Assembly: GCF_006494775.1 (NCBI RefSeq) | Contig: NZ_CP041146.1 | Coordinates: 2,294,001 to 2,358,000, forward strand | Direction of reading: 5' to 3' | DNA length: 64,000 nucleotides | From: Nocardioides humi | Lineage (GTDB): Bacteria > Actinomycetota > Actinomycetes > Propionibacteriales > Nocardioidaceae | Shown: piece by piece, positions 48,076 through 55,377 of the stretch | How the letters are laid out: each line of letters starts with the position of its first letter | Numbering within the stretch: the first letter of the stretch is position 1 | Notes under the pieces: model-generated | Told to the model about the DNA's origin: nothing | What the model saw: the letters and a program-made list of their open reading frames with translations, nothing else | The model's database searches: none | Position numbers and translations under genes: made by a program

Positions 48076-48948
48076 TCACTTCTCCGTGTAGCTGTAGCCG
48101 CTCACCAGCCAGTCCCCGGTGGTGCCGTCGAGGATCCAGGTCGAGACCAGCGTCTTGCCCGTGTTGGGGGCGTACACGTCGCCGCTGGCGGTCGCGAACG
48201 TGCCCAGCACGATCGGGTCCTCGAAGGTGTACTCGGCGTTCGACATCTCCAGGTTGCCCGCCACCGCGCGGCACCCGGCCTGGTCGGTGAACTCGGAGGC
48301 GAAGTACGCCGGCGTCGTCAGGCCCTCGACCGCCACGCAGTCGCCCTCGAGCAGGGAGTCGAGGAACGCCCGGGCGGTGATGTTCGGGTCCTGGTCCGGC
48401 GCGGCGCCGGCGCCGCCGGTGTCGGTCTCGGTCGGCTCCTCCGTGGGCTCGTCGGTCTCGGTGGGCTCCTCGGTCGGCTCGGTGGACTCGGTGGAGGCGG
48501 TGGTCTTGTCGTCCTTGGCCGCGGGCTCGTCATCGTCGTCCTTGAAGACGGTGAACGCGAGCACCGCCACCACGCCCAGGACGAGGACCACGACACCGGC
48601 CACGATGCCGATGATCAGGCCTTTCCTGCCGCCACCGCCGCCGGTCGGCGGGGCGGGATAGCCGGGACCGCCGGGATAGCCGCCGCCCGGCCCGCCGGGG
48701 TAGCCCCCGCCGGGGTAGCCGCCGGGGTATCCGCCGGGAACGGGCTGCTGGGGCTGCTGCGGGGGCTGCGGGTAGCCCGGCGCCGCGGGCTGCTGGGGGT
48801 AGCCGGGAGCCGGCGGCTGCTGGGGGTAGCCGGGCTGCTGGCCCGGAGCGCCGTACGGCGGAGGCACGGGGGCGCCGCCCGAGGACGGCGCGACCTGGGT
48901 CGGGGGCTGCTCGCCCGGCTGCCCAGGTGGGGGGAACTGGTCGCTCAC
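48076..48948 (-). CDS. Pro-rich single-pass membrane protein, NTF2-like extracytoplasmic domain
   Basis: A 290-aa protein: about 110 N-terminal residues of PGYPQQP/PGGYPGG repeats (cytoplasmic), one helix (GLIIGIVAGVVVLVLGVVAVL) near 115-137, an acidic Thr/Glu linker (TEEPTETDEPTE), and a 95-residue domain with AFLDSLLEGDCVAVEGL and two Cys, resembling DUF4878/NTF2-like lipoproteins. Function unknown. Its GTG start lies only 10 bases from the MITE-like element, which therefore occupies its 5' leader. Confidence 0.7.
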   Translation of the reverse strand: MSDQFPPPGQPGEQPPTQVAPSSGGAPVPPPYGAPGQQPGYPQQPPAPGYPQQPAAPGYPQPPQQPQQPVPGGYPGGYPGGGYPGGPGGGYPGGPGYPAPPTGGGGGRKGLIIGIVAGVVVLVLGVVAVLAFTVFKDDDDEPAAKDDKTTASTESTEPTEEPTETDEPTEEPTETDTGGAGAAPDQDPNITARAFLDSLLEGDCVAVEGLTTPAYFASEFTDQAGCRAVAGNLEMSNAEYTFEDPIVLGTFATASGDVYAPNTGKTLVSTWILDGTTGDWLVSGYSYTEK

Positions 48949-48958
48949 GCGCGTGAGC

Positions 48959-49123
48959 CTAGTGTCCCGAACTTGAAGTCCGCACCATAACTCGCACCCC
49001 GAGCACGCACCTCGCCGCGTTGGCATCGCTCGAAAGACGCCCGGTCTGCCGTCGCGACGCCGCCTTGCGATGCACGCACTCGGGGCACGACCTATGGCAC
49101 GGATTTCGCGCTCGCGACACTAG
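48959..49123. mobile_element. MITE-like element, copy 2
   Basis: A 165-bp element with imperfect terminal repeats of about 31 bp, both starting CTAGTGTC. The inner core (49003-49079) matches copy 1 in reverse orientation. Its right CTAG supplies the TAG stop of the gene to its right. The left edge lies at the 5' end of the 48076-48948 gene. Confidence 0.7.
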
Positions 49124-49998
49124 TGGTAGTCGGCCCCCGGGACGGGCGATTCGACCCGACGCCGCGGCCACAGCGTCACCGCCAGGAGGACCAGGCCGAT
49201 CGGGGCGGCCAGGAGGAAGCCGCGGGCGTACGGCTCGAGCGAGCCGACGACGGCGTCCAGCAGCACGCCGGCGAGGCCGCGCCGCTCCAGCCGGACCCGG
49301 TCCACCGCGGCGGACGCCAGCGGCTCCGCGGCCAGCTGCAGCACCACCGCGGCGAGCGCCACTCCCAGCAGGCCGGCGCCGGCCGCCCGCACCCGGCCGC
49401 GCCAGCCGCGGGCCACGAGGAGCGCCACGGCGACCAGGCCCAGCCAGAGCACCGGCAGCAGGCGGGCGATGCCCTCGGCGGTGCGGTACGACGGGCCCGC
49501 CTCCGCGACCTTCGCCTCCCGCACCACCGGCACCGGGAGCGAGAGATCGGGCAGCAGCCCGACCGGGATGCCGCGGTCCTCGAGCTGCAGCAGCACCTGG
49601 GCGAGCAGCGGGCTCGCGTCGATCGTGACCGTCCCGTTGGCCGGCGCACGGGGGTCGTCGAGGATCGTGAGCACCTGGTCGTGGACGTCGGCGTTGGCCG
49701 AGCGCCAGAAGGACGGGAAGTCGGGGCTCTCGACGACCGCCGTCGCGGCCGTGCCGGCCCACTCGCGCACCGCCTCGGGCAGCCCGACCGGGATGTGCTC
49801 CTGCAGCGCGTCGATCGCGCCGTCGGCGGCCGCGTCGGCCAATACTCTGCGGACGGTCGGGTCGTCGGCGAGGCCGGCGACCGTGTCGACGTACTCGTCG
49901 CGGTCGTCGACCCGCGCGGTCAGCCAGGTCCCCGCGATCGCGAACGGGGCGACGAGGGTGGCGACGAGGAGGGCAGCGGCCGCGACGAGGGTGCGCAT
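49120..49998 (-). CDS. Membrane protein with large extracytoplasmic N-terminal domain
   Basis: A 292-aa integral membrane protein: one N-terminal helix (residues 5-25), an extracytoplasmic region of about 150 residues (DDRDEYVDTVAGLADDPTVRR; FPSFWRSANADVHDQVLTILDD) and three C-terminal helices, ending in a basic tail. The external part resembles the helical DUF-type domain seen in actinobacterial integral proteins of unknown function. Its stop TAG is contributed by the MITE-like element. Confidence 0.65.
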   Translation of the reverse strand: MRTLVAAAALLVATLVAPFAIAGTWLTARVDDRDEYVDTVAGLADDPTVRRVLADAAADGAIDALQEHIPVGLPEAVREWAGTAATAVVESPDFPSFWRSANADVHDQVLTILDDPRAPANGTVTIDASPLLAQVLLQLEDRGIPVGLLPDLSLPVPVVREAKVAEAGPSYRTAEGIARLLPVLWLGLVAVALLVARGWRGRVRAAGAGLLGVALAAVVLQLAAEPLASAAVDRVRLERRGLAGVLLDAVVGSLEPYARGFLLAAPIGLVLLAVTLWPRRRVESPVPGADYH

Positions 49999-50002
49999 GC
50001 GC

Positions 50003-50890
50003 TCACTCGTCGATGAAGGGCTGCTCGACCTTCCAGTCGCCGTCCTCCTTGACGAGCTTCATCTTGAAGGTCGCGGAGTTGGTCCGGTCGCCGCCGAGCT
50101 CCTTGTCGAGGAAGTCGTCGTCCTTGGTGTACTCGCGGGTCTGCCGCACCTCGACGATCGCCTCGTCGTCGCCCTTCTCGTCGACATCCCTGATGTCGAC
50201 GTCGAGGTCGAAGTTGCCGCGGATGTCGTCGATGGACAGTCCGTACTCCTCCTCGTACTTCTCCTCCTCCTTCTCGTCCTCCTCCTTCCGCTGGTCGGCG
50301 AGCTCGCCGCAGTCGTCGGCGTCCGCCTCCTCGAGCAGCTCCTCCCGGCGGTCCTCGGCGGTCAGCTCGCAGACCTTCTCGTAGTCGCCCTCGAAGCCCG
50401 CCTGGAGGTAGGCCTTCGCGACGTCCTCGGGGCTGCCCCCGCCGACCGCCTTGACCAGGATCACGACGAGCAGCACGACCAGCAGGAGGGCGGCCGTACC
50501 GCCGCCGAGGATGACGAGCAGCTTCGTGTTGCCCCCGCCACCGCCGGCCGGCGGGGCGCCCCAGGCGGGCTGGCCGTACTGCTGCCCGTACGGAGGCTGC
50601 TGGCCGTACACCGGCTGGCCCCCGAACTGCTGGGGCTGGCCGTACTGCTGCTGGCCGTAGGCCTGCTGGGCCGGCTGCTGGAACTGCTGCTGGGGAGCGG
50701 GCTGCTGCGGCTGGACCGGCGGCTGGTGCTGGGCGGGCTGCTGGGGCGCGACCACGGTCGCGTCCACGCCCGGGCCCGCCGCCGGGGGCTGGGTGTGCTC
50801 GGTCCACTGGGTGCCGTCCCACCAGCGCTGCCCGCCCTGGCCGTCGGGGTACCACCCAGCGGGGGTGGCGGGCTGGTTCGGGTCGGACAT
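50003..50890 (-). CDS. DUF2510-domain protein with Gln-rich linker and one membrane helix
   Basis: A 295-aa protein starting MSDPNQPATPAGWYPDG; the DUF2510 motif (GWYPDGQGGQRWWDGTQWTEH, split around residues 12-32) is at the N-terminus. A Gln/Pro-rich region (QQQFQQPAQQAYGQ) leads to one helix (LLVILGGGTAALLLVVLLVVILV) and an external domain whose Glu/Asp-rich face includes EEEKYEEEYG. The external part has the DUF4878-like layout seen in its neighbours. Function unknown. Confidence 0.72.
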   Translation of the reverse strand: MSDPNQPATPAGWYPDGQGGQRWWDGTQWTEHTQPPAAGPGVDATVVAPQQPAQHQPPVQPQQPAPQQQFQQPAQQAYGQQQYGQPQQFGGQPVYGQQPPYGQQYGQPAWGAPPAGGGGGNTKLLVILGGGTAALLLVVLLVVILVKAVGGGSPEDVAKAYLQAGFEGDYEKVCELTAEDRREELLEEADADDCGELADQRKEEDEKEEEKYEEEYGLSIDDIRGNFDLDVDIRDVDEKGDDEAIVEVRQTREYTKDDDFLDKELGGDRTNSATFKMKLVKEDGDWKVEQPFIDE

Positions 50891-50987
50891 CGCACTCTCC
50901 TCGGCGGGCTGGGCAGGCTGGCGGGCATCATGCCACGCTGCCGCCGGGTTCAACCCGGTCGAGGTACGGCGTGCGTCCCGGGGGTCC

Positions 50988-51220
50988 TCAGTTGTTGGCG
51001 GTGATGATCGCCACGACCACCACGAACAGCACGAGCACGACAGCGGTGAGCAGGCCCATCGTCAGGCCGATGGTCCGCTTCGCGCTCGGCGGCGGGGGAG
51101 GCAGCGCAGGACCGCCGTACGCGGGGGCAGGGCCGCCGTAGGCGGGGCGGGCCCTCCGAGGTAGGGCGGCGGCGGGGGTCCGGTCGGCGGCGGGGCGCCG
51201 TACGGTGGCGGCTGCGTCAT
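50988..51220 (-). CDS. Short Pro-rich single-pass membrane protein (frameshifted)
   Basis: Not a continuous frame as written. From the ATG at 51220 it reads MTQPPPYGAPPPTGPPP; after restoring one base in the run 51144-51147 it becomes PAYGGPAPAYGG and then a hydrophobic helix (LLTAVVLVLFVVVVAII) ending TANN, about 76 aa in all. It matches the Pro-rich-plus-helix pattern of its neighbours but lacks an external domain. Confidence 0.6.
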
Positions 51221-51260
51221 GGGGTCAGCCTAATGCCGCATCGGGGCCGGCGGGGGCCGG

Positions 51261-52274
51261 TCAGTCGGCCTCGTCGATCCGCCAGCGACCGTCGACCCGG
51301 ACCAGCTTGACGACCGAGCTCTCGCTGGAGCCGTAGGCGGTGATCTCGACCGGGACGCTCGCCGTCCCGGCGGCCTGGTCGACGGTGGGCTCGCCGACGT
51401 CGTACTTCACGCTGTCGCCGATGCCGGACGGGAGCTGCTCGTCGGAGCAGCCGCCCTCCTTCTGGATGTACGCCTCGGTGACGAGGTCCTCGGCCGTCGC
51501 GCAGTCCCCCGCGAACACCGCGTCGAGGAACGACGCGACGACGGCGGCCGGCTCGTCGGGGACGGCGTCGGCGGTGCTGGTGCCGCCGGCCGAGGGGCTG
51601 GGCGCGCCGGAGGTGGGCGGGTCGGTCACGACGCCGCCGGTCGGCGAGGAGCTCGGGCCGTCGCTGCTGGCCCTGCGCGCGGGGGCGTAGGACGCGACCA
51701 GCCACCGGCCCTCGACCTGCTCGAGCACGAAGGTGTACTCCGAGGTGCCCTGCGCGCTGGTGAAGTCGACGGACACGCTCGCGGTGGAGCCGTCGATGCT
51801 GGCGTCGCCGACCTCCGCGTCGACGTCCTCGGTCGAGAGCAGCCGGAACGCCTCGGACTCGCACGGCTTCGCGGCCCGGGCGGACTCGGTCAGCAGCTTC
51901 TCCGCGGCGGCGCAGTCGCCGTCCTCGGCGGCGTCGATGACGTCCTCGACGACGTCCTCGGGGGAGGCGGCAGCCGGATCGTCGCCGCGGCCGTCGCCGT
52001 CGTCGTCACCGGTGAGCGCCACGATCAGGCCGACCACCACGCCGATCAGGACGACCACGCCCACCACGCCGAGCACGATCCACAGGCCCTTCCCCGTGCC
52101 CTTGCCCGGAGCGCCCGGAGCACCGGGGACACCCGGCGGCGGGAACGGCGGCGGGCCACTCGGCGGAGGCCCGCTGGGCGGCGGACCACTCGGAGGCGGA
52201 CCACTCGGCGGCGGGCCGGTCGGAGGCGGGGGCGGCGGGGGCGGCGGGGCGCCGTACGGCGGGATGTCGCTCAT
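51261..52274 (-). CDS. Pro-rich membrane protein with two NTF2-like domains
   Basis: A 337-aa protein. The cytosolic N-terminus has PPPSG repeats; one helix (LWIVLGVVGVVVLIGVVVGLIVAL) lies near 64-88; two similar external domains follow, each opening with ED(V/A)..ID.A..GDCAAAE-type helices (DVIDAAEDGDCAAAEKLL and FLDAVFAGDCATAEDLV). This is an internal duplication of the DUF4878-like unit found singly at 48076-48948. Function unknown. Confidence 0.72.
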   Translation of the reverse strand: MSDIPPYGAPPPPPPPPPTGPPPSGPPPSGPPPSGPPPSGPPPFPPPGVPGAPGAPGKGTGKGLWIVLGVVGVVVLIGVVVGLIVALTGDDDGDGRGDDPAAASPEDVVEDVIDAAEDGDCAAAEKLLTESARAAKPCESEAFRLLSTEDVDAEVGDASIDGSTASVSVDFTSAQGTSEYTFVLEQVEGRWLVASYAPARRASSDGPSSSPTGGVVTDPPTSGAPSPSAGGTSTADAVPDEPAAVVASFLDAVFAGDCATAEDLVTEAYIQKEGGCSDEQLPSGIGDSVKYDVGEPTVDQAAGTASVPVEITAYGSSESSVVKLVRVDGRWRIDEAD

Positions 52275-52711
52275 CAGGGGCTCACCTGCTTGAGGTAGTC
52301 GGAGAACCAGGACTCGAGGTCCGCGGGATCGGTCGGGAAGCCGGGCAGCTGCGAAGGGATGCCGGACGGGAGCCCGCTGGGGACGGTGCTCGGCAGGTCC
52401 GGGACGCTCGGCAGGTCGCTCGGCAGGCTCTCGGTGGGCAGGTCGCTCGGGAAGTCCGACGGGTGGATCGTCGGCAGGTCGAGCGTCGTCCCGGACGCGG
52501 GGGCGTCCGGCGGGGTGCTGCTGGTGTGCTCGCTGACCCGGTCGGAGTCCCCGTCGTCGCGGCCGAGCAGGAGGAACGCGCCGACGGCCACGACGGCCAG
52601 CGCCAGCAGCACGCCGCCGACGGCGATCGCGACCCGCAGGCCGCGGCCGCCGCCCACCTCGAGGGACGGCCCGCCGGACGGGGAGCCGTCGGACGGGGAG
52701 TCGGGAGCCAC
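52274..52711 (-). CDS. Single-pass membrane protein with Ser/Pro-rich external tail
   Basis: About 145 aa from the GTG at 52711; an ATG at 52738 is possible but overlaps the divergent GntR start. One helix (GLRVAIAVGGVLLALAVVAVGAFLLL) is followed by a low-complexity external region (DLPTIHPSDFPSDLPTES, PSGIPSQLPG). It ends TGATG into the next gene, so the two are coupled. Confidence 0.6.
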   Translation of the reverse strand: MAPDSPSDGSPSGGPSLEVGGGRGLRVAIAVGGVLLALAVVAVGAFLLLGRDDGDSDRVSEHTSSTPPDAPASGTTLDLPTIHPSDFPSDLPTESLPSDLPSVPDLPSTVPSGLPSGIPSQLPGFPTDPADLESWFSDYLKQVSP

Positions 52712-52736
52712 CCCCTCAGCCTTGCACAATGGGTGC

Positions 52737-53437
52737 ATGGCCGGTCCGTCCACGCCACCCGAGTCGCCCTTCACCCCGCTGAGCGTCGAGCACGCCTCGA
52801 CCGTGTCGCGGGTCGCGGCGGAGGTGCGGCGGGCCGTGTTCGAGGGCGAACTGGAGAGCGGCACGCCGCTGCGCGAGGTCGCGCTGGCCGAGTCGCTCGG
52901 CGTGTCCCGGCCGACCGTCCGCGAGGCACTCACCGTGCTGGTGGCCGAGGGCCTGGCGACGCGCGAGCCGCACCGCGGCGTCATGGTGGCGACGCCGCGG
53001 GCGGACTCGGTCCGCGACGTGTGCCGCGCGCGCTGGGTGCTCGAGGGCGCCGGCGTGCAGGCGTGGCCCGCCGCCGACGACGGACGGCGGGCGCGGGTCC
53101 GCACCACCCTCGACGCCTATACGGCGGCGGTCCGCAGCGAGGCGTCGTACGAGGAGCTCAACGAGCGGCACCTCGCCTTCCACGTCTCCCTCGTCGAGCT
53201 GACCGGCAGCCTGCGGCTGGTGCAGATGGCCGAGGCGCTGATGGACGAGCTCCGGCTCGCGCTGGCGCAGGTGGAGCGCATGCACCGCAACGCCCACGAC
53301 GAGGCGGATTCCCACGGGGCCTGGTCGCGCTGCTGGAGGCGGGCCGGATCGACGGGCCCGACGGCGCGCACGCCTTCCTGCGCCGGCACATCGACGACGC
53401 CGAGGTCGAGATCATCGAGGCGCTCGGGCTCGAATGA
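52737..53437 (+). CDS. GntR-family regulator, FadR/FCD type (frameshifted)
   Basis: About 233 aa when restored. Winged helix at residues 20-75 (LREVALAESLGVSRPTVREAL), and an FCD effector domain (RARWVLEGAGVQ near 97; RHLAFHVSLVELTG near 140) with the metal-binding His/Asp pattern. The frame slips at the G run 53316-53319; one added base joins it to GLVALLEAGRIDGPDGAHAFLRRHID. Regulated genes unknown; it may head an operon with the next two genes. Confidence 0.78.
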
Positions 53438-53449
53438 GAGGATGGCCGC

Positions 53450-53842
53450 ATGCTGGCCTTCCTGTCGCGCTGGGCGATCACCGCCGCCGCGCTCGCCGTC
53501 GCCGCACAGCTGATCGACGGCATCTGGTTCGAGGGTGCCGACTCGGGGCGCGCGGAGCTCGAGGACAAGATCCTGCCGCTGCTGCTGGTCGCGCTGATCT
53601 CGTGCGCGATCACCGCGTGGGTCAAGCCGCTGCTGACGCTGCTGTCGATCCCGTTCATCCTGGTGACGCTGGGCCTGTTCCTCATCGTGCTCAACGCGCT
53701 GCTGCTGCGGCTCACCGCGTGGCTGGCCGACCTCGTCGACATCGGGTTCCACGTCGACGGCTTCTGGGCGGCGGTGTGGGGCTCGATCATCATCAGCGTG
53801 ACCACGTGGTTCCTCGACGCGCTCGTCGGCGTCGACGACTGA
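53450..53842 (+). CDS. Phage_holin_4-family membrane protein
   Basis: A 130-aa integral membrane protein with three to four helices (MLAFLSRWAITAAALAVAAQLIDG; ILPLLLVALISCAITAWVKPLL; FILVTLGLFLIVLNALLLRL; AAVWGSIIISVTTWFL). Despite the family name, such proteins are common chromosomal genes in actinomycetes and this one has no phage neighbours. Function unknown. It starts 12 bases after the GntR stop. Confidence 0.82.
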   Translation: MLAFLSRWAITAAALAVAAQLIDGIWFEGADSGRAELEDKILPLLLVALISCAITAWVKPLLTLLSIPFILVTLGLFLIVLNALLLRLTAWLADLVDIGFHVDGFWAAVWGSIIISVTTWFLDALVGVDD

Positions 53843-53846
53843 TCCC

Positions 53847-54350
53847 GTGACGCAGGCGCCACCGCCCCGCACGCCGGGGCGCTACCGGATCGCGCTCGTG
53901 TGCCTCGGCAACATCTGCCGCTCGCCGATGGCCGACGTCGTCCTGGCCGCCCGGGTGGCCGATGCCGGGCTCGACGACCGGGTCGAGGTCGTCAGCGCCG
54001 GGACCGGCGACTGGCACGTGGGCGAGCCGATGGACCGCCGGGCGGCGGCGCTCCTCACCGCCCACGGGTACGACGCCAGCCGGCACCGCGCCCAGCAGGT
54101 GCTCGCGACCTGGCTGGCCGAGCACGACCTCGTGCTCGCCATGGACCACGACAATCTCCGCGACCTGCGCGACCTCGGCGAGACCGACCCGGCGCGGGTG
54201 CGGCTGTTCCGCGACTTCGACCCCGACGAGCCGGGCGGCGAGGTGCCGGACCCCTACTTCGGCGGGGACGCGGGCTTCCGCACCGTGCTCACCATGGTCG
54301 AGCGGACGTCCGACGCGGTGGTCGCGGCGGTGGCCGGCGTCCTCGGCTGA
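53847..54350 (+). CDS. Low-molecular-weight protein-tyrosine phosphatase
   Basis: A 167-aa phosphatase. The P-loop CLGNICRS (CX5R) sits near residue 19, and the general-acid Asp is in DPYFGG near 135; PtpA of mycobacteria is a close model. It would dephosphorylate phosphotyrosine proteins in the cytoplasm. It starts at a GTG five bases after the holin-4 gene, so the three plus-strand genes are probably one operon. Confidence 0.9.
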   Translation: MTQAPPPRTPGRYRIALVCLGNICRSPMADVVLAARVADAGLDDRVEVVSAGTGDWHVGEPMDRRAAALLTAHGYDASRHRAQQVLATWLAEHDLVLAMDHDNLRDLRDLGETDPARVRLFRDFDPDEPGGEVPDPYFGGDAGFRTVLTMVERTSDAVVAAVAGVLG

Positions 54351-54384
54351 TCGCCGGTTGGTCCTACTCACGGGTCACCCGTAC

Positions 54385-54408
54385 GTTTGCTAGGACGTCC
54401 TAGCAAAC
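54385..54408. promoter_or_regulatory. 24-bp perfect palindromic operator before 3-hydroxybutyryl-CoA dehydrogenase
   Basis: GTTTGCTAGGAC followed by its exact complement gives a perfect 24-bp dyad ending 43 bases before the ATG of the downstream gene. This is the size and position of a TetR- or GntR-type operator. The regulator is not obvious in the window; the GntR-type gene at 52737 is a candidate. Confidence 0.65.
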
Positions 54409-54451
54409 GGCCCCCGCAACCCGGCGCGGCCGACCGAACGAGGGGAACCTG

Positions 54452-55306
54452 ATGACGAGCATCGAGCGTGTGGGAGTGGTCGGCGGCGGCCTGATGGGAT
54501 CGGGCATCGCGGAGGTCAACGCCCGCGCCGGCAAGGACGTGATCGTCGTCGAGTCCTCCCCCGCCGCCGTCGAGGCCGCCCGCCAGCGCCTGGAGAGCTC
54601 GCTCAAGCGCGCGGAGAGCCGCGGCAAGATCGAGTCCGCGGACGCCGTACTCGCTCAGGTGCGGGTGGTCGACGACCTCACCGCGCTCGCCGACCGCGAC
54701 ATCGTGATCGAGGCGATCGTCGAGGACGAGCAGGCCAAGACCGACCTGTTCCGCCGTCTCGACGAGATCGTCACCAGCCCCGACGCGATCCTCGCCTCCA
54801 ACACCTCGTCCATCCCGATCATGAAGCTCGCGGTCGCCACGAAGCGCCCCACCCACGTGCTGGGCGTGCACTTCTTCAACCCGGTCCCGGTGCTCAAGCT
54901 GGTCGAGCTGGTGCCGTCGCTGATGACCGACGAGGCCACCACCGAGCGGGCCCGGGCGTTCGTGCAGGACGACCTCGGCAAGACCGCCATCGACTGCCAG
55001 GACCGTGCGGGCTTCGTCGTCAACGCCCTGCTGATCCCGTTCATCCTCTCGGCGATCCGGATGTTCGAGTCCGGCTTCGCCTCCGCCGAGGACATCGACC
55101 ACGGCCTGGTCCTCGGCGCCGCCCACCCCCAGGGCCCGCTCGCCCTCGCCGACCTGATCGGCCTCGACACCGTCAAGGCCGTCGCCGAGTCGCTCTACGA
55201 GGAGTTCAAGGAGCCCCTGTACGCCGCCCCGCCGCTGCTCGCCCGCATGGTCGAGGCCGGGCTGCTGGGCCGCAAGACCGGGCGCGGCTTCTACACCTAC
55301 GGCTGA
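54452..55306 (+). CDS. 3-hydroxybutyryl-CoA dehydrogenase
   Basis: A 284-aa NAD(P)-dependent 3-hydroxyacyl-CoA dehydrogenase of the short monofunctional type: GVVGGGLMGSGIAEV near residue 8 (Rossmann), the SNTSSIPI segment near 116 with a catalytic Ser, the catalytic His in GVHFFNPVP near 140 and a C-terminal domain ending GRKTGRGFYTYG. It acts in butyrate or acyl-CoA interconversion. A perfect palindrome upstream indicates dedicated control. Confidence 0.93.
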   Translation: MTSIERVGVVGGGLMGSGIAEVNARAGKDVIVVESSPAAVEAARQRLESSLKRAESRGKIESADAVLAQVRVVDDLTALADRDIVIEAIVEDEQAKTDLFRRLDEIVTSPDAILASNTSSIPIMKLAVATKRPTHVLGVHFFNPVPVLKLVELVPSLMTDEATTERARAFVQDDLGKTAIDCQDRAGFVVNALLIPFILSAIRMFESGFASAEDIDHGLVLGAAHPQGPLALADLIGLDTVKAVAESLYEEFKEPLYAAPPLLARMVEAGLLGRKTGRGFYTYG

Positions 55307-55315
55307 CCCGACGCG

Positions 55316-55361
55316 GTCGTGTGCCTGAGAACCCGGATATCCGGGTTCTCAGGCACACGAC
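55316..55361. terminator. 46-bp perfect palindrome, bidirectional terminator
   Basis: The sequence reads GTCGTGTGCCTGAGAACCC on each strand toward a GGATATCC centre, a perfect 46-bp dyad between two convergent genes. It should fold on both transcripts. Confidence 0.8.
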
Positions 55362-55377
55362 CCACTCGGCTCGGAGC

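Noticed and set aside
51261..52274. Repeat array suggestive of CRISPR (PPPSG-encoding)
   Set aside because: Repeats encode a Pro-rich protein segment and have no unique spacers.
53450..53842. Holin as a sign of prophage
   Set aside because: Phage_holin_4 proteins are ordinary chromosomal genes in actinomycetes and no phage gene lies nearby.
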